In this document: positions 20,701-29,264 of the stretch, piece after piece | How the letters are laid out: each line of letters opens with the position of its first letter | Numbering within the stretch: position 1 is the stretch's first letter | DNA from: Candida dubliniensis CD36 | Lineage: Eukaryota > Ascomycota > Pichiomycetes > Serinales > Debaryomycetaceae | Direction of reading: 5' to 3' | Length of the DNA: 64,000 nt | NCBI RefSeq assembly: GCF_000026945.1 | Contig: NC_012865.1 | Span: 434,001 to 498,000, forward strand | The notes under the pieces: generated by a model | The model's input: only the letters and a program-made list of their open reading frames with translations | Told to the model about the DNA's origin: nothing | Databases searched by the model: none | Position numbers and translations under genes: made by a program

Positions 20701-22755
20701 GAACCAATCTCAATCACTGTTAAGGCATTTATGGAAAATGATTTACCAGAAGAGTTGATGGAATTATTAGAAAAGATTATTTTGGAACCATCTCCATTCA
20801 GTGAAAATGCATCATTACAAGGATTAATGATTTTGACTGCTATCAAAGCTGATTCATCCAAAGTTTCAAGCTATATTGAGAAATTAGACAAATTTGACCC
20901 TAATGAAATTGCTCCATTATGTATTGACAATGGATTGAATGAAGAAGCATTTGAAGTTTACGACAAGTTTGAATTGAGATCAGAAGCTATGAAGGTTTTG
21001 GTTGAAGATATTGTTTCATTAGACAGAGCTGAGCAATATGCTGAAAAATACGACACCCCTGAATTATGGTACCAATTGGGTACTGCACAATTGGATGGTT
21101 TGCGTATTCCAGAGGCAATTGATTCCTATGTTAAATCTAAAAACCCAGAGAATTTCGCTCAAGTGATTGAAATTGCTGAACATGCTGGAAAGGAAGAAGA
21201 ATTGATTACTTTCTTGGATATGGCAAGGGAAACATTAAGAGAGCCAGTTGTTGATGGAGCCCTTATTAATGCCTATGCCACTTTGGACAGATTGAGTGAT
21301 ATGGAGAAGTTTGTTGGTGGCTCCAATGTTGCTGATTTGGAAGCTATTGGTGACAAGTTGTTTGAAGCCAAGAATTATAAAGCTGCTAAAGTTTTGTATT
21401 CCAATGTTTCTAAATATGCCAAATTAGCTACTACTTTGGTGTATTTGGGTGATTACCAAGGTGCTGTTGATTGTGCTAGAAAAGCTTCTAACACTCAAGT
21501 TTGGAAACAAGTTAACAGTGCTTGTATTGAAAACAAAGAATTCAGATTGGCTCAAATTTGTGGTTTGAATTTGATTATTGATGCTGAGGAATTACCTGAA
21601 TTGGTCAAGACTTATGAATACAATGGTTATTTCAATGAATTAATTGCGCTTTTCGAGAATGGGTTGAGTTTGGAAAGAGCTCACATGGGTATGTTTACTG
21701 AATTAGCCATCTTATATGCTAAATACTCCCCAGAAAAAGTTATGGAACATTTGAAATTATTCTGGTCTAGAATCAATATTCCAAAAGTTTTGACTGCATG
21801 TGAAGATGCACACTTGTACCCAGAATTGATCTTTTTGTACTGTCATTACGAAGAATGGGATAATGCTGCATTGACAATGATTGAAAAATCAGAAGTTGCA
21901 TTTGACCATTCTTCTTTCAAAGAAATCATTGTTAAGGCACCAAACTTGGAAATTCATTACAAGGCTATTCAATTCTACATGAATGAAAACCCATCATTGT
22001 TAGTTGATTTATTGAAAGTGTTAACACCAAAATTAGATTTACCAAGAGTTGTTAGAATGTTTGTTCAAAGTGACAACTTGCCAATGATCAAACCATTTTT
22101 GATTTCTGTTTTGGATAAGAACAACTCTGTTGTTAATTCTGCTTACCACGATTTGTTAATTGAAGAAGAAGATTATAAATCTTTAAGATCATCTATTGAA
22201 AATGAAAGCAACAATAGATTCAATAAATTGGATTTGGCCGAAAGATTAGAAAAGCATGATTTGATTTTCTTCAGACAGATTGCTGCTACTTTATACACCA
22301 AAGAAAAGAAATTCAATAGAGCCATTTCAATTTTGAAAACTGATAAATTATGGCCCGATTTATTGAGAACAGTTGCTGCTTCCAAATCTAAAAAGATTGC
22401 TCATGAATTATTGGATTACTTTGTTGAAACAGGTAATCATGAATGTTTTGTTGCCTTGTTGTATACTTCCTATGAATTTATTGCTAATGATTACGTGGTG
22501 GAATTATCATGGTTGCACAACTTGTCCAACTTTATCAAACCATATGAAATTTCCATTGCTTATGAAAATCAAAAGAAATTGAATGAAGTATATCAAGATT
22601 TACAAAAGAGAAAAGAATCAGAAAGACAACAAGAAGAAGAACCAGGTGTTGGCCAACCATTGATGCTTACTAATGGACCAATGAGTTATCAAGGTACTGG
22701 TGCCACTGGAATAGGTTATCAACCAACTGGTGCTGGGTTTGGTAATGCATTCTAA
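17740..22755 (+). CDS. CHC1: Clathrin heavy chain
   Basis: Complete protein of 1,671 residues, the usual clathrin heavy chain length (S. cerevisiae Chc1 is about 1,650). The N-terminal seven-blade propeller covers about 1-330 (start IDFTELTQLTQLGIPQTSLDF), then the linker, and then the long array of clathrin heavy-chain helical repeats to about 1,600. The C-terminal tail has QPLMLTNGPM, matching the QLMLT motif through which Hsc70 removes clathrin coats in animals. The protein forms triskelia with the light chain and coats vesicles at the plasma membrane, trans-Golgi network and endosomes. Codon use is extremely biased; I found no in-frame CTG. It is followed 150 bases later by the convergent MCM21 gene. 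Confidence 0.98.
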   Translation: MSNDIPIDFTELTQLTQLGIPQTSLDFKSTTLESDHYICVRESGAQGNTVAIVNLKNNNEVTRKNMTADNAIMHPKEFVISLRANGTTLQIFNLGSKQRLKAFTMDQPVIFWKWLDDTHLGLVTQSSIYYWNVFDGTNNGPTKLTDRHHTLNNCQIINFVAEPDLNWFAVTGIAQEEGRIAGHIQLYSKSRNVSQAIEGHVCKFASISLSGGVQPTKVFCVGNKNAQGQGNMHIIEIDHVDGNPQFQKKVVDIFFPPDASNDFPISLQASNKYGIVYVLTKYGFIHLYDMETGANLFVNRITADPVFTASSYNDGTGLITINKAGQVLSVEVSRDKIIPYVLDKLSNVPLALALSSRGGFPGAENLFQQQFQTYLNQGDYSNAAKVAASSEQLRTQDTINKLKNITPQPGQISPILQYFSTLLDRGTLNKFESIELAKPVLQQDRKPLFEKWLKEDKLTSSEELGDIVKSYNDTTLALAVYIRANVNIKVVSCLAELGQFDKILPYCQKVGYNPDYTNLIQNLVRVNPDKASEFATSLLSSPDANLNVEQISDLFFSQNYIQQGTAFLLDALKNDTPAEGHLQTKVLEINLLHAPQVADAILGNHMFSHYDKPTIGKLCEKSGLFQRALEHYDDLKDIKRVIVHTNVLPSDWLVSYFGQLNVDQSVACIKELLSNNMQQNLQVVIQVATKYSDLIGAAKLIKIFEEYKCTEGLYYYLSSIVNLTQDPDVVFKYIQAAARMNQTKEIERVVRDNNVYNGEKVKNFLKEFKLDDQLPLIIVCDRFNFVHDLILYLYKNQYFKFIEVYVQSVNPANTPQVVAGLLDVDCDENIIKGLLMSVLGRVPIKELVEEVEKRNRLKILLPFLEKTLEGGSNDQEVYNTLAKIYIDSNNSPEKFLQENNNYDTLVVGKYCEKRDPYLAYISYSKGGNDDQLISITNENKMYKYQARYLLSKSDIELWNKVLSSDNIHRRQLVDQVISTGIPELDDPEPISITVKAFMENDLPEELMELLEKIILEPSPFSENASLQGLMILTAIKADSSKVSSYIEKLDKFDPNEIAPLCIDNGLNEEAFEVYDKFELRSEAMKVLVEDIVSLDRAEQYAEKYDTPELWYQLGTAQLDGLRIPEAIDSYVKSKNPENFAQVIEIAEHAGKEEELITFLDMARETLREPVVDGALINAYATLDRLSDMEKFVGGSNVADLEAIGDKLFEAKNYKAAKVLYSNVSKYAKLATTLVYLGDYQGAVDCARKASNTQVWKQVNSACIENKEFRLAQICGLNLIIDAEELPELVKTYEYNGYFNELIALFENGLSLERAHMGMFTELAILYAKYSPEKVMEHLKLFWSRINIPKVLTACEDAHLYPELIFLYCHYEEWDNAALTMIEKSEVAFDHSSFKEIIVKAPNLEIHYKAIQFYMNENPSLLVDLLKVLTPKLDLPRVVRMFVQSDNLPMIKPFLISVLDKNNSVVNSAYHDLLIEEEDYKSLRSSIENESNNRFNKLDLAERLEKHDLIFFRQIAATLYTKEKKFNRAISILKTDKLWPDLLRTVAASKSKKIAHELLDYFVETGNHECFVALLYTSYEFIANDYVVELSWLHNLSNFIKPYEISIAYENQKKLNEVYQDLQKRKESERQQEEEPGVGQPLMLTNGPMSYQGTGATGIGYQPTGAGFGNAF

Positions 22756-22905
22756 GGAAGAAGAAAAAAGTTAAATATTCTCTTGTATTTTTCCATACAT
22801 AATTGTTGTGTAATTGTTTGTTTTAAGTTTACTTTTTTTTTTACATATCTAAATTTTTGTTTTCATTATTCGGTTGTTTTTTTCAATATATATAATATTA
22901 GTTGT

Positions 22906-23997
22906 TTATTCTATTACTTTGTATTTAACTAAAATTTGAATGACTTTTCTAAAATTTTTAATCAAATCATTAATTTTGGAGTTTTGTAATATAGCTTGAC
23001 AAATTAATAGTTGATTAGAATTAATGGTATTTGGGAAATTAGTAAAATGTATAACTTCAATTAAATCATTGGAACAAATCAATTCGAGTCCCATCATTTG
23101 AGTTTTCTTTATTTGAGTTTTAGAATTATGACTTAAATTTAACAATATTCGTTGACCCAGTAGATCACAATCTAAATTTATGAAAATTGCTTCATCTTTA
23201 TCCAAACCAAATTGATTCTTATTAAATCGTAATAGTTGATTAAACTTATCTAATTTATATTGAGTCTTGGTTAAAGTTAATTGAATCGATTCTGCAAATT
23301 TGAACAAGTTGTTGCTGTTATTATCGTTATTGCTTTCATTCAAGATTTTGGAATATTCATCAATTGGGATATAGGACGGTAGTGTATGTTTATAAACTAT
23401 CCAATTATAAAAAATAGTTTCATTTTTTTCAAATGATAATTTTCGAAGTATACAATAATGAGGTTGCTGGAAGCATTTAGTGAAATTTGAATAAAGATCG
23501 AATCGTAATCCCAAAATCTGTTCATTCGGGTCATTATTATTTTTGAATAAATATTGATTTATCGGGAATGCAGTTACACCAAACATTCGGAAAATATTTT
23601 CATATAGCACATTTTCTTTTAATTCTAAATCATTGATAGGTTTCAATTGAGACGATACAATTGTGGGTAATGCATTTTCATGAGAAGGCAACTGGTTCGA
23701 TTGGGGTGGTGTTGGGTGTTGGAAATACTTTTGAATACTAGGATCAAAATAATTATGTTTTATAATTTCAGGTATTTCAATATCCATTTCATCAGCAGCA
23801 TCGGGGATAGGTGATTCCTTTGTTTTGTCTTGCATCTGTTTTTGTTGTTCCAACACCAATACTTCAATCTCTTCTTGCAACTGTTGCTTTTGCAACTGAC
23901 TTGATGTTAGATCTTTTTCTATTAGTGCTATATCCGCTTTGATTTCATCTATTTCCCTTTCAATATTGTTTATTTGATCAACCTCAACAGAGTCCAT
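22906..23997 (-). CDS. MCM21: Kinetochore protein Mcm21 / CENP-O
   Basis: Protein of 363 residues from the first ATG (MDSVEVDQINNIEREIDEIK). The frame extends 21 codons further upstream, but that part has only a TTG to begin with. An N-terminal coiled coil spans about 5-60. The C-terminal half holds the tandem RWD-like CENP-O fold: LYENIFRMFGVTAFPIN, LGLRFDLYSNFTKCF and PHYCILRKL are the conserved blocks. Mcm21 pairs with Ctf19 (CENP-P) in the COMA complex, a constitutive inner-kinetochore component that links centromeric chromatin to outer parts. It is divergent from the RGD2-type gene and convergent with CHC1. The length agrees with S. cerevisiae Mcm21 (368). Confidence 0.85.
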   Translation of the reverse strand: MDSVEVDQINNIEREIDEIKADIALIEKDLTSSQLQKQQLQEEIEVLVLEQQKQMQDKTKESPIPDAADEMDIEIPEIIKHNYFDPSIQKYFQHPTPPQSNQLPSHENALPTIVSSQLKPINDLELKENVLYENIFRMFGVTAFPINQYLFKNNNDPNEQILGLRFDLYSNFTKCFQQPHYCILRKLSFEKNETIFYNWIVYKHTLPSYIPIDEYSKILNESNNDNNSNNLFKFAESIQLTLTKTQYKLDKFNQLLRFNKNQFGLDKDEAIFINLDCDLLGQRILLNLSHNSKTQIKKTQMMGLELICSNDLIEVIHFTNFPNTINSNQLLICQAILQNSKINDLIKNFRKVIQILVKYKVIE

Positions 23998-24348
23998 AGT
24001 TATAGTTGTCTGATTAATGATCCTAGTTGGATAGTGATTGGTTGTTGATAGAAAACCCAAAACAACGCGACCTGATTTTTCTCCTGCAATTTAATGGTAG
24101 TGCAGCAGTGGTTAAAAATAATATGAAAAGTCGCGAACCAATTCGAAAAACAAGAAATGTCGTCTATTGTTGCTAATTCCAAATATTTTTTTTTTCTTCT
24201 CCTTTGTTTCGTGTCTCAAGACCAGACAACCGGACAACCACCACAGCCATTCAACACTGGCCCTCCCACCTACTAAAATCAAGATCAACAAAACAAACTA
24301 GCTACTACAAACACACACACACAATTAACTTATACCAACATATCATCA
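23998..24348. other. Shared divergent promoter, MCM21 / RGD2-type gene
   Basis: A 351-base bidirectional promoter region. It has two MCB-like cores without the full palindrome, AACGCGA at 24064-24070 and TCGCGA at 24131-24136, and CACACACACA near 24312. These could give G1/S timing to MCM21, but the match is weak. Confidence 0.45.
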
Positions 24349-27279
24349 ATGGCTACCGGCTCTACCTCTAACAGATTTCCAAATCTGTACTGGTCAATAG
24401 ATTATATCACAGGGTTAAATAATCTAAAATCTCAATCATTCAAATCACTTAAACAATTGCATGAATTGAGAAAATTAGTGTTTAATTATATGACTTATTA
24501 TCATGCCAATAGTGAATTTTTAAATAAATCAAGTATTGATCTATTTCCAGTGGAAAGTACTTTTTTACCATTTGAATACAATCCTAGATCAGTTTCAAAC
24601 ACTCCCACCACATCACCCTATAGGAAAAGAATAGTATCTAACGAAACAACCGTGCTTAAACACGAAACCACTATGACTACTGCTTATAGTGAATACATCG
24701 ATTATATGTCACAAGAATCTACAATTTTATTGAACTTAACTTCAATTATTGATCGTGATGTGTTTCAAGATATCACCATGTATTTGAAATACCATGAACC
24801 TAAAATTAATCAACAGTTTAGTCGATTAGATGAGATTTATAATAATTATTTGAAAAGTTATAAGGTTATTGAAAAATTGAAGTCAAGACATACTGAGCAA
24901 TTGAGATTGAAAGAGTTTTCTCAATCTCAAGTTGAACAAACAAAAGCTAGTCAAGATGAATCAGTTGGAGAAGAAGAAGAAGAAGAAGAAGAACAACAAC
25001 AGCAGCATTCATCATCATTTGAAGAATCATATGCCGATGAAGATTTGGAAGAAGAGGAAATTGACAATACTTTTGATTTGAATTTCCCATTGCATATAGG
25101 TACGGTTGTTGTATCTTCAGCAGAAGAGTTGCAACTAATTATGAACCAATTAATTACCAAAGTCCCTATTACTATGAGAAAAATTCCCTTGCCTGGATAC
25201 AAAAATGAAATTTTCAGTAGTGAATCAATATCGAAGGTTTTACTTAGCATACCAATAAAAGGGTTTAAACCTTCAAGATTGAACATTGAAAAATTTGGGC
25301 AAGGATTACTTGATTTAAAATTAATGACAAGTAGTAATTTTTTCAACAAAAAGTTTAAAAGTGAAGGTATGTGGTTTGAATGGTCTGACTTGGCTGTATA
25401 CTTCGCTGAGTTCAAATCTTCCCTGGCTGCATCATCAGTACAAGAAACTAGTAGTATTGGGTCAAACACAACGTCAACAACTAATAAATCTAGTGCAATT
25501 TCTTCACCGAAAAATGGTCGAGCTAAGTTTATTACTGACATGGCAGAAACGACAACTAGATTCAATGCCATGTTTAATAATGTTAGAAGCTCGATATTGA
25601 AAACAAATCATGCCGAAATACTCGCGGAAATAGAAGACAACTATAATGAGGAGATCTTGAATTTACAAGAATACAAGTATTTATTGGAGAATGGATTATT
25701 TGATTTATCACAATATTTAGAAAAATTTGAAAAAATGAAAATAGAAATAATTTACAAGAGTTTATCGAGATTACTGGAAATTTTATTACGATTCCAAAAG
25801 GAACAAACTACCAAATTAGAAGCATTTTCAAATAATTTCATTCACAATATTAATAAATCAGAGAATTATCTACATGACTTCAATAAAGCTATGGAGCATT
25901 TTAGTACTGGAATATATTTCCCAAGTGTGATCACATCCGATACCAATGTGAGACCGACCAGTATTAGAACTAACTATCAAAATTTGAAATATCAATTTGA
26001 TTTATATAAAGACATTCCATTGCAGTTACAAAATAACTTCAATTCAGATAATGAGTCCTTATTAAGTATTGCGTCGATTCCCTATATATTATACCAGACA
26101 ATAAAAATCATTGAAGAGAGAAGTAATGATAATGTTGAAGATGTTAGAAAGTTATGGATGGCACCAATTGAGTATCAAAGTCAATGGAGAATAAAGCAAG
26201 ACATTATCCAACTTATTGCTGATTATACACCAGATTTGAAAAATGATATATCTAACAAATATTTGATTGAACAAGAATTTTGCAATCAAGTGTTGAAACA
26301 TTTAAAAGCCCAAAATACCAATGATGTGATAATTTTCGTGAAGAATTGGCTTCTTGAAATAAGTGATTCTATCATTCCATTTGTCATTTTCGATAGTTTG
26401 ATGAATTTATATAATCAGGAAAATATTGCATCAACTGATTTAATAAAGCTTCTTTCTACTATTCCTAGAAGTAATTTAGCATCGTTGATATATTTTATTG
26501 AATATTTCGGTAATTTATTTGCCTTGGGTAGTATTCCAAACTATGAGATTTCTGATGAATTACCAGAAGAATCATTGTTGGAATCAATAGAAGAAAGCAA
26601 AATTGTCCAAGTTTCTGATGAATTGAATTCAATGGATACTATTGGATCTATACCCATTATGCATTTAATTTTAAGACCCTCAACATCAAAGAATTCTACT
26701 GGGTTTAAACCACCATTGGATAAGTATAAACGTATAATGGTTGATATTTTGAAACTTGATGTAAGAACTGAATTATTGAAACATTTGATTGAACATGAAA
26801 TTAAATATAAATCTAAAAAAGAAGCTGAAAAATTACAGGTTAAAAAGATTCCAGTGCTGGCACCTGTTTCAGTTTCCGTATCAGTATCAGAATCAGAATC
26901 TCCTCAAACACCACCCCCTACTAAGGTGAATTCTGTTGATAAAAACATGCCAGCGATTGCACAACCACAACCAACCCAACCAACAACGCAAAAACGTCCA
27001 GAAAGTGCAGAGTTCACTTTAAGGCCATTTAGGACAAGACCAACACCAGTTCCAAGTCCACAATCGTCACCTAAACGAGCATCATTCCCAACTTTTACTG
27101 GTGCATTGAGTTCGTCAATCTCAGGTGGTGGTGCAACAGGTAAACTGCTAACTCCACCACAATCACAATATACAACAACTAACCAGTTATTACCATCTAC
27201 TTCACATCATACCAACCGTGGACGTAGTTTGAGTAATTCATTTATTACTCCTAAAATTGAAATTGAATTTGAAAATTAA
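24349..27279 (+). CDS. RGD2: F-BAR / DEP / RhoGAP protein, Rgd2 type
   Basis: Protein of 976 residues. The start (SNRFPNLYWSIDYITGLNNL) is typical of the F-BAR region of fungal Rgd2-like proteins, and the helical F-BAR surrounds a DEP-like insert at about 255-350 (YKNEIFSSESISKVLLSIP to MWFEWSDLAVYFAEF). A RhoGAP-like domain lies at about 585-790 (IPYILYQTIKIIEE, then SIIPFVIFDSLM, then IPRSNLASLIYFIEYF). The last 180 residues are proline- and serine-rich with several SP sites. Rgd2 in S. cerevisiae acts on Cdc42 and Rho5 at growth sites. The position of the usual arginine finger (G-I-F/Y-R) reads KLWM, so GAP activity may be altered. Several in-frame CTG codons should be Ser (for example NLYW near residue 14). 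Confidence 0.75.
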   Translation: MATGSTSNRFPNLYWSIDYITGLNNLKSQSFKSLKQLHELRKLVFNYMTYYHANSEFLNKSSIDLFPVESTFLPFEYNPRSVSNTPTTSPYRKRIVSNETTVLKHETTMTTAYSEYIDYMSQESTILLNLTSIIDRDVFQDITMYLKYHEPKINQQFSRLDEIYNNYLKSYKVIEKLKSRHTEQLRLKEFSQSQVEQTKASQDESVGEEEEEEEEQQQQHSSSFEESYADEDLEEEEIDNTFDLNFPLHIGTVVVSSAEELQLIMNQLITKVPITMRKIPLPGYKNEIFSSESISKVLLSIPIKGFKPSRLNIEKFGQGLLDLKLMTSSNFFNKKFKSEGMWFEWSDLAVYFAEFKSSLAASSVQETSSIGSNTTSTTNKSSAISSPKNGRAKFITDMAETTTRFNAMFNNVRSSILKTNHAEILAEIEDNYNEEILNLQEYKYLLENGLFDLSQYLEKFEKMKIEIIYKSLSRLLEILLRFQKEQTTKLEAFSNNFIHNINKSENYLHDFNKAMEHFSTGIYFPSVITSDTNVRPTSIRTNYQNLKYQFDLYKDIPLQLQNNFNSDNESLLSIASIPYILYQTIKIIEERSNDNVEDVRKLWMAPIEYQSQWRIKQDIIQLIADYTPDLKNDISNKYLIEQEFCNQVLKHLKAQNTNDVIIFVKNWLLEISDSIIPFVIFDSLMNLYNQENIASTDLIKLLSTIPRSNLASLIYFIEYFGNLFALGSIPNYEISDELPEESLLESIEESKIVQVSDELNSMDTIGSIPIMHLILRPSTSKNSTGFKPPLDKYKRIMVDILKLDVRTELLKHLIEHEIKYKSKKEAEKLQVKKIPVLAPVSVSVSVSESESPQTPPPTKVNSVDKNMPAIAQPQPTQPTTQKRPESAEFTLRPFRTRPTPVPSPQSSPKRASFPTFTGALSSSISGGGATGKLLTPPQSQYTTTNQLLPSTSHHTNRGRSLSNSFITPKIEIEFEN

Positions 27280-27409
27280 TAAGAGACAATACATACATGT
27301 ACTTTGCATTTAGTTATTTCTTTACTTATTCATTTTTTATTTTTTATCTTTACAAATACATATCACATTGTTTTATTACAAATAGTCATAGAGTCCTTTT
27401 TTTTTTTTT

Positions 27410-28789
27410 CTATTTCCGTTGATCATTTAAGCTTGTCATTGTTACTTTTTCAACTTTTTTCAATTGTTTCACACTGAATAGTAGTAATGCAATCAATGCA
27501 ATTGTAGAAACCACCGTGACAACTTCAAATCCTCCATCTATTTCTTCAATGAAATTTTCTAAATTCATTCCATATAACGCTGATACATATAATGCCACCC
27601 CCATTGATAATAATCCTGTAGAAAATTTCAATCCTAATAACATTAATTGATTTCTATTAGAATCTAAAACCACATTAATTAAATCTTCAGTAGTTTTAAT
27701 CTGATTTTTCAAATTCTCGACAATTTGAACAATTTCATCAATGGTTTGATAATAATTTTCTAATAACATTTCAATTTCTTCATGATTTGTCCCCTGTCGT
27801 GGTTGACCATCATTTGTACCATTACTATTATTTTGAAATTTTTCAGTAATATACAAATCATTTAATTCATCATCATTTTCTAATAAATCTTCTAGACAAT
27901 TTTTAATTAAGGTAATTTTCCGATGGAATTGATGAATTTTTTTCAGTTCAATTAATAAATATCGTAATTTATTCCGATCGATACTATCTTCTAATCCAGT
28001 AATAATATTTTGTAATACAGTATTATGAACTTTCATTTCCATATTTAAATTAGAAACAATATAAATCAATATTCCTTCAAGAGCTTTAAATTCAAATGGC
28101 AATCCATCTAAATTTGTAGATTTTAATCGTTGACTTAAATCTTTAAGAAATTGCAGATGAGTATAAGAAGAAACTTGTGAATTTTGGAAACTTGATGAAT
28201 TATCGAAAATTATTAACTTGTCATGATTAATTAAAGCACGAATGTTTAATAATTGTACTAAGATGCTGTTGCGTCGAATAGTAATATTAGGGACAATATC
28301 AACATTACTTGATGATCCAAGGGAGGAATTACTTAATGACAATGCTGATGTTGAAGGATGTAAAGATGAAGACAGGGAAGATGAACCAGACGATTTCTTT
28401 GTCCCTGCCGATGATGATTCTCCTGCTGATGACGACGCTGACGATGATGATGCTGTCGTTGTTCCTGTTGCTGATCTTTGCCAATTAAATTTCCTAAAAT
28501 CTCTAGGTGTTAAATTATATCGTTTAATAAATTGACTTTTCAAGATTTCTTTACCATGTTGAATCATATCACCATTTGAATTAAATATTGAACATCGAAC
28601 ATAATCAGTATCATTATGTTGTTTAATGGATGATAATAAAGTTTTATGAATAAATACTTCATTGAATGAATCAAAATTTTTATTTTTGTTTAAATTTAAT
28701 TTCGACGATTTGTTTAACTGACGTAGGCATAATTTGGTTAATGAACCATTCGGTAGTACTCTAGCTATTGAAGATCGTAAAGGAAACAT
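27410..28789 (-). CDS. LPE10: Mitochondrial Mg2+ channel, Mrs2/Lpe10 family (CorA type)
   Basis: Protein of 459 residues. It has a basic, hydroxylated N-terminus fit for mitochondrial import, the matrix helical domain, and two transmembrane segments near 385-408 and 424-443. The first ends in the family signature Y-G-M-N (about 408-411), followed by LENFIEE. These channels let Mg2+ into the mitochondrial matrix, which group II intron splicing depends on. The short basic tail after the second membrane segment ([19 protein letters not shown]) suits Lpe10 better than Mrs2, whose tail is longer, so the symbol is a guess between the two. A serine-rich insert at about 110-160 ([16 protein letters not shown]) has no family counterpart. 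It is convergent with the RGD2-type gene and divergent from the KIC1-type gene. Confidence 0.82.
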   Translation of the reverse strand: MFPLRSSIARVLPNGSLTKLCLRQLNKSSKLNLNKNKNFDSFNEVFIHKTLLSSIKQHNDTDYVRCSIFNSNGDMIQHGKEILKSQFIKRYNLTPRDFRKFNWQRSATGTTTASSSSASSSAGESSSAGTKKSSGSSSLSSSLHPSTSALSLSNSSLGSSSNVDIVPNITIRRNSILVQLLNIRALINHDKLIIFDNSSSFQNSQVSSYTHLQFLKDLSQRLKSTNLDGLPFEFKALEGILIYIVSNLNMEMKVHNTVLQNIITGLEDSIDRNKLRYLLIELKKIHQFHRKITLIKNCLEDLLENDDELNDLYITEKFQNNSNGTNDGQPRQGTNHEEIEMLLENYYQTIDEIVQIVENLKNQIKTTEDLINVVLDSNRNQLMLLGLKFSTGLLSMGVALYVSALYGMNLENFIEEIDGGFEVVTVVSTIALIALLLFSVKQLKKVEKVTMTSLNDQRK

Positions 28790-29264
28790 TAATAAGTTGG
28801 ATGTATGTGGCTCTATATATGTATGCTTGTATGGAGATAAGATGACCCTTTAGAAAAAGTGTGTATGGAATATTTCCTTGAGGTTTTGGTTTTTTTTGGT
28901 GTGCTGCGTGGGGTGGAAGGGAAGTATCGCCCTGCCAGCTAAGACTGAGCAACCACTTAGGCACACGACATTAACAAATACCACCACCACCGACTGGAAC
29001 AAAAGCATTTACAAGCGAGGGGCGCGGGGGCCAGAAGCCGTTGGTGTTATTAATTTTCCTAATTAGGAATTATTATTAACATTCCGTTTTTGTTTTTTCA
29101 ATGTTATTTTTAAACACGCCAAAATATAAAACCATAAAAAAACATACACCCCAAATCATATCAAATATTAATACTGATTTGGAAAAAACTACATTTCCTA
29201 CATAAGTCTGTTTTCTTTTCACATACACAGCATCGAAATAGTTCAGCATAACCTCCTTATACTA
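28790..29264. other. Shared divergent promoter, LPE10 / KIC1
   Basis: A 475-base bidirectional promoter. The middle (about 28890-29040) is unusually GC-rich for this window and contains GGGGCGCGGGGGCC at 29019-29032. From 29040 onward it is A- and T-rich. No gene is visible. Confidence 0.5.

Noticed and set aside
23998..24060. 21-codon N-terminal extension of MCM21
   Set aside because: It would need a TTG start; the first ATG gives the normal family length.
24951..25571. 206-codon antisense frame opposite the RGD2-type gene
   Set aside because: It is the complement of acidic and Glu/Gln-rich codons, which gives poly-Ser and poly-Cys; the sense gene explains it.
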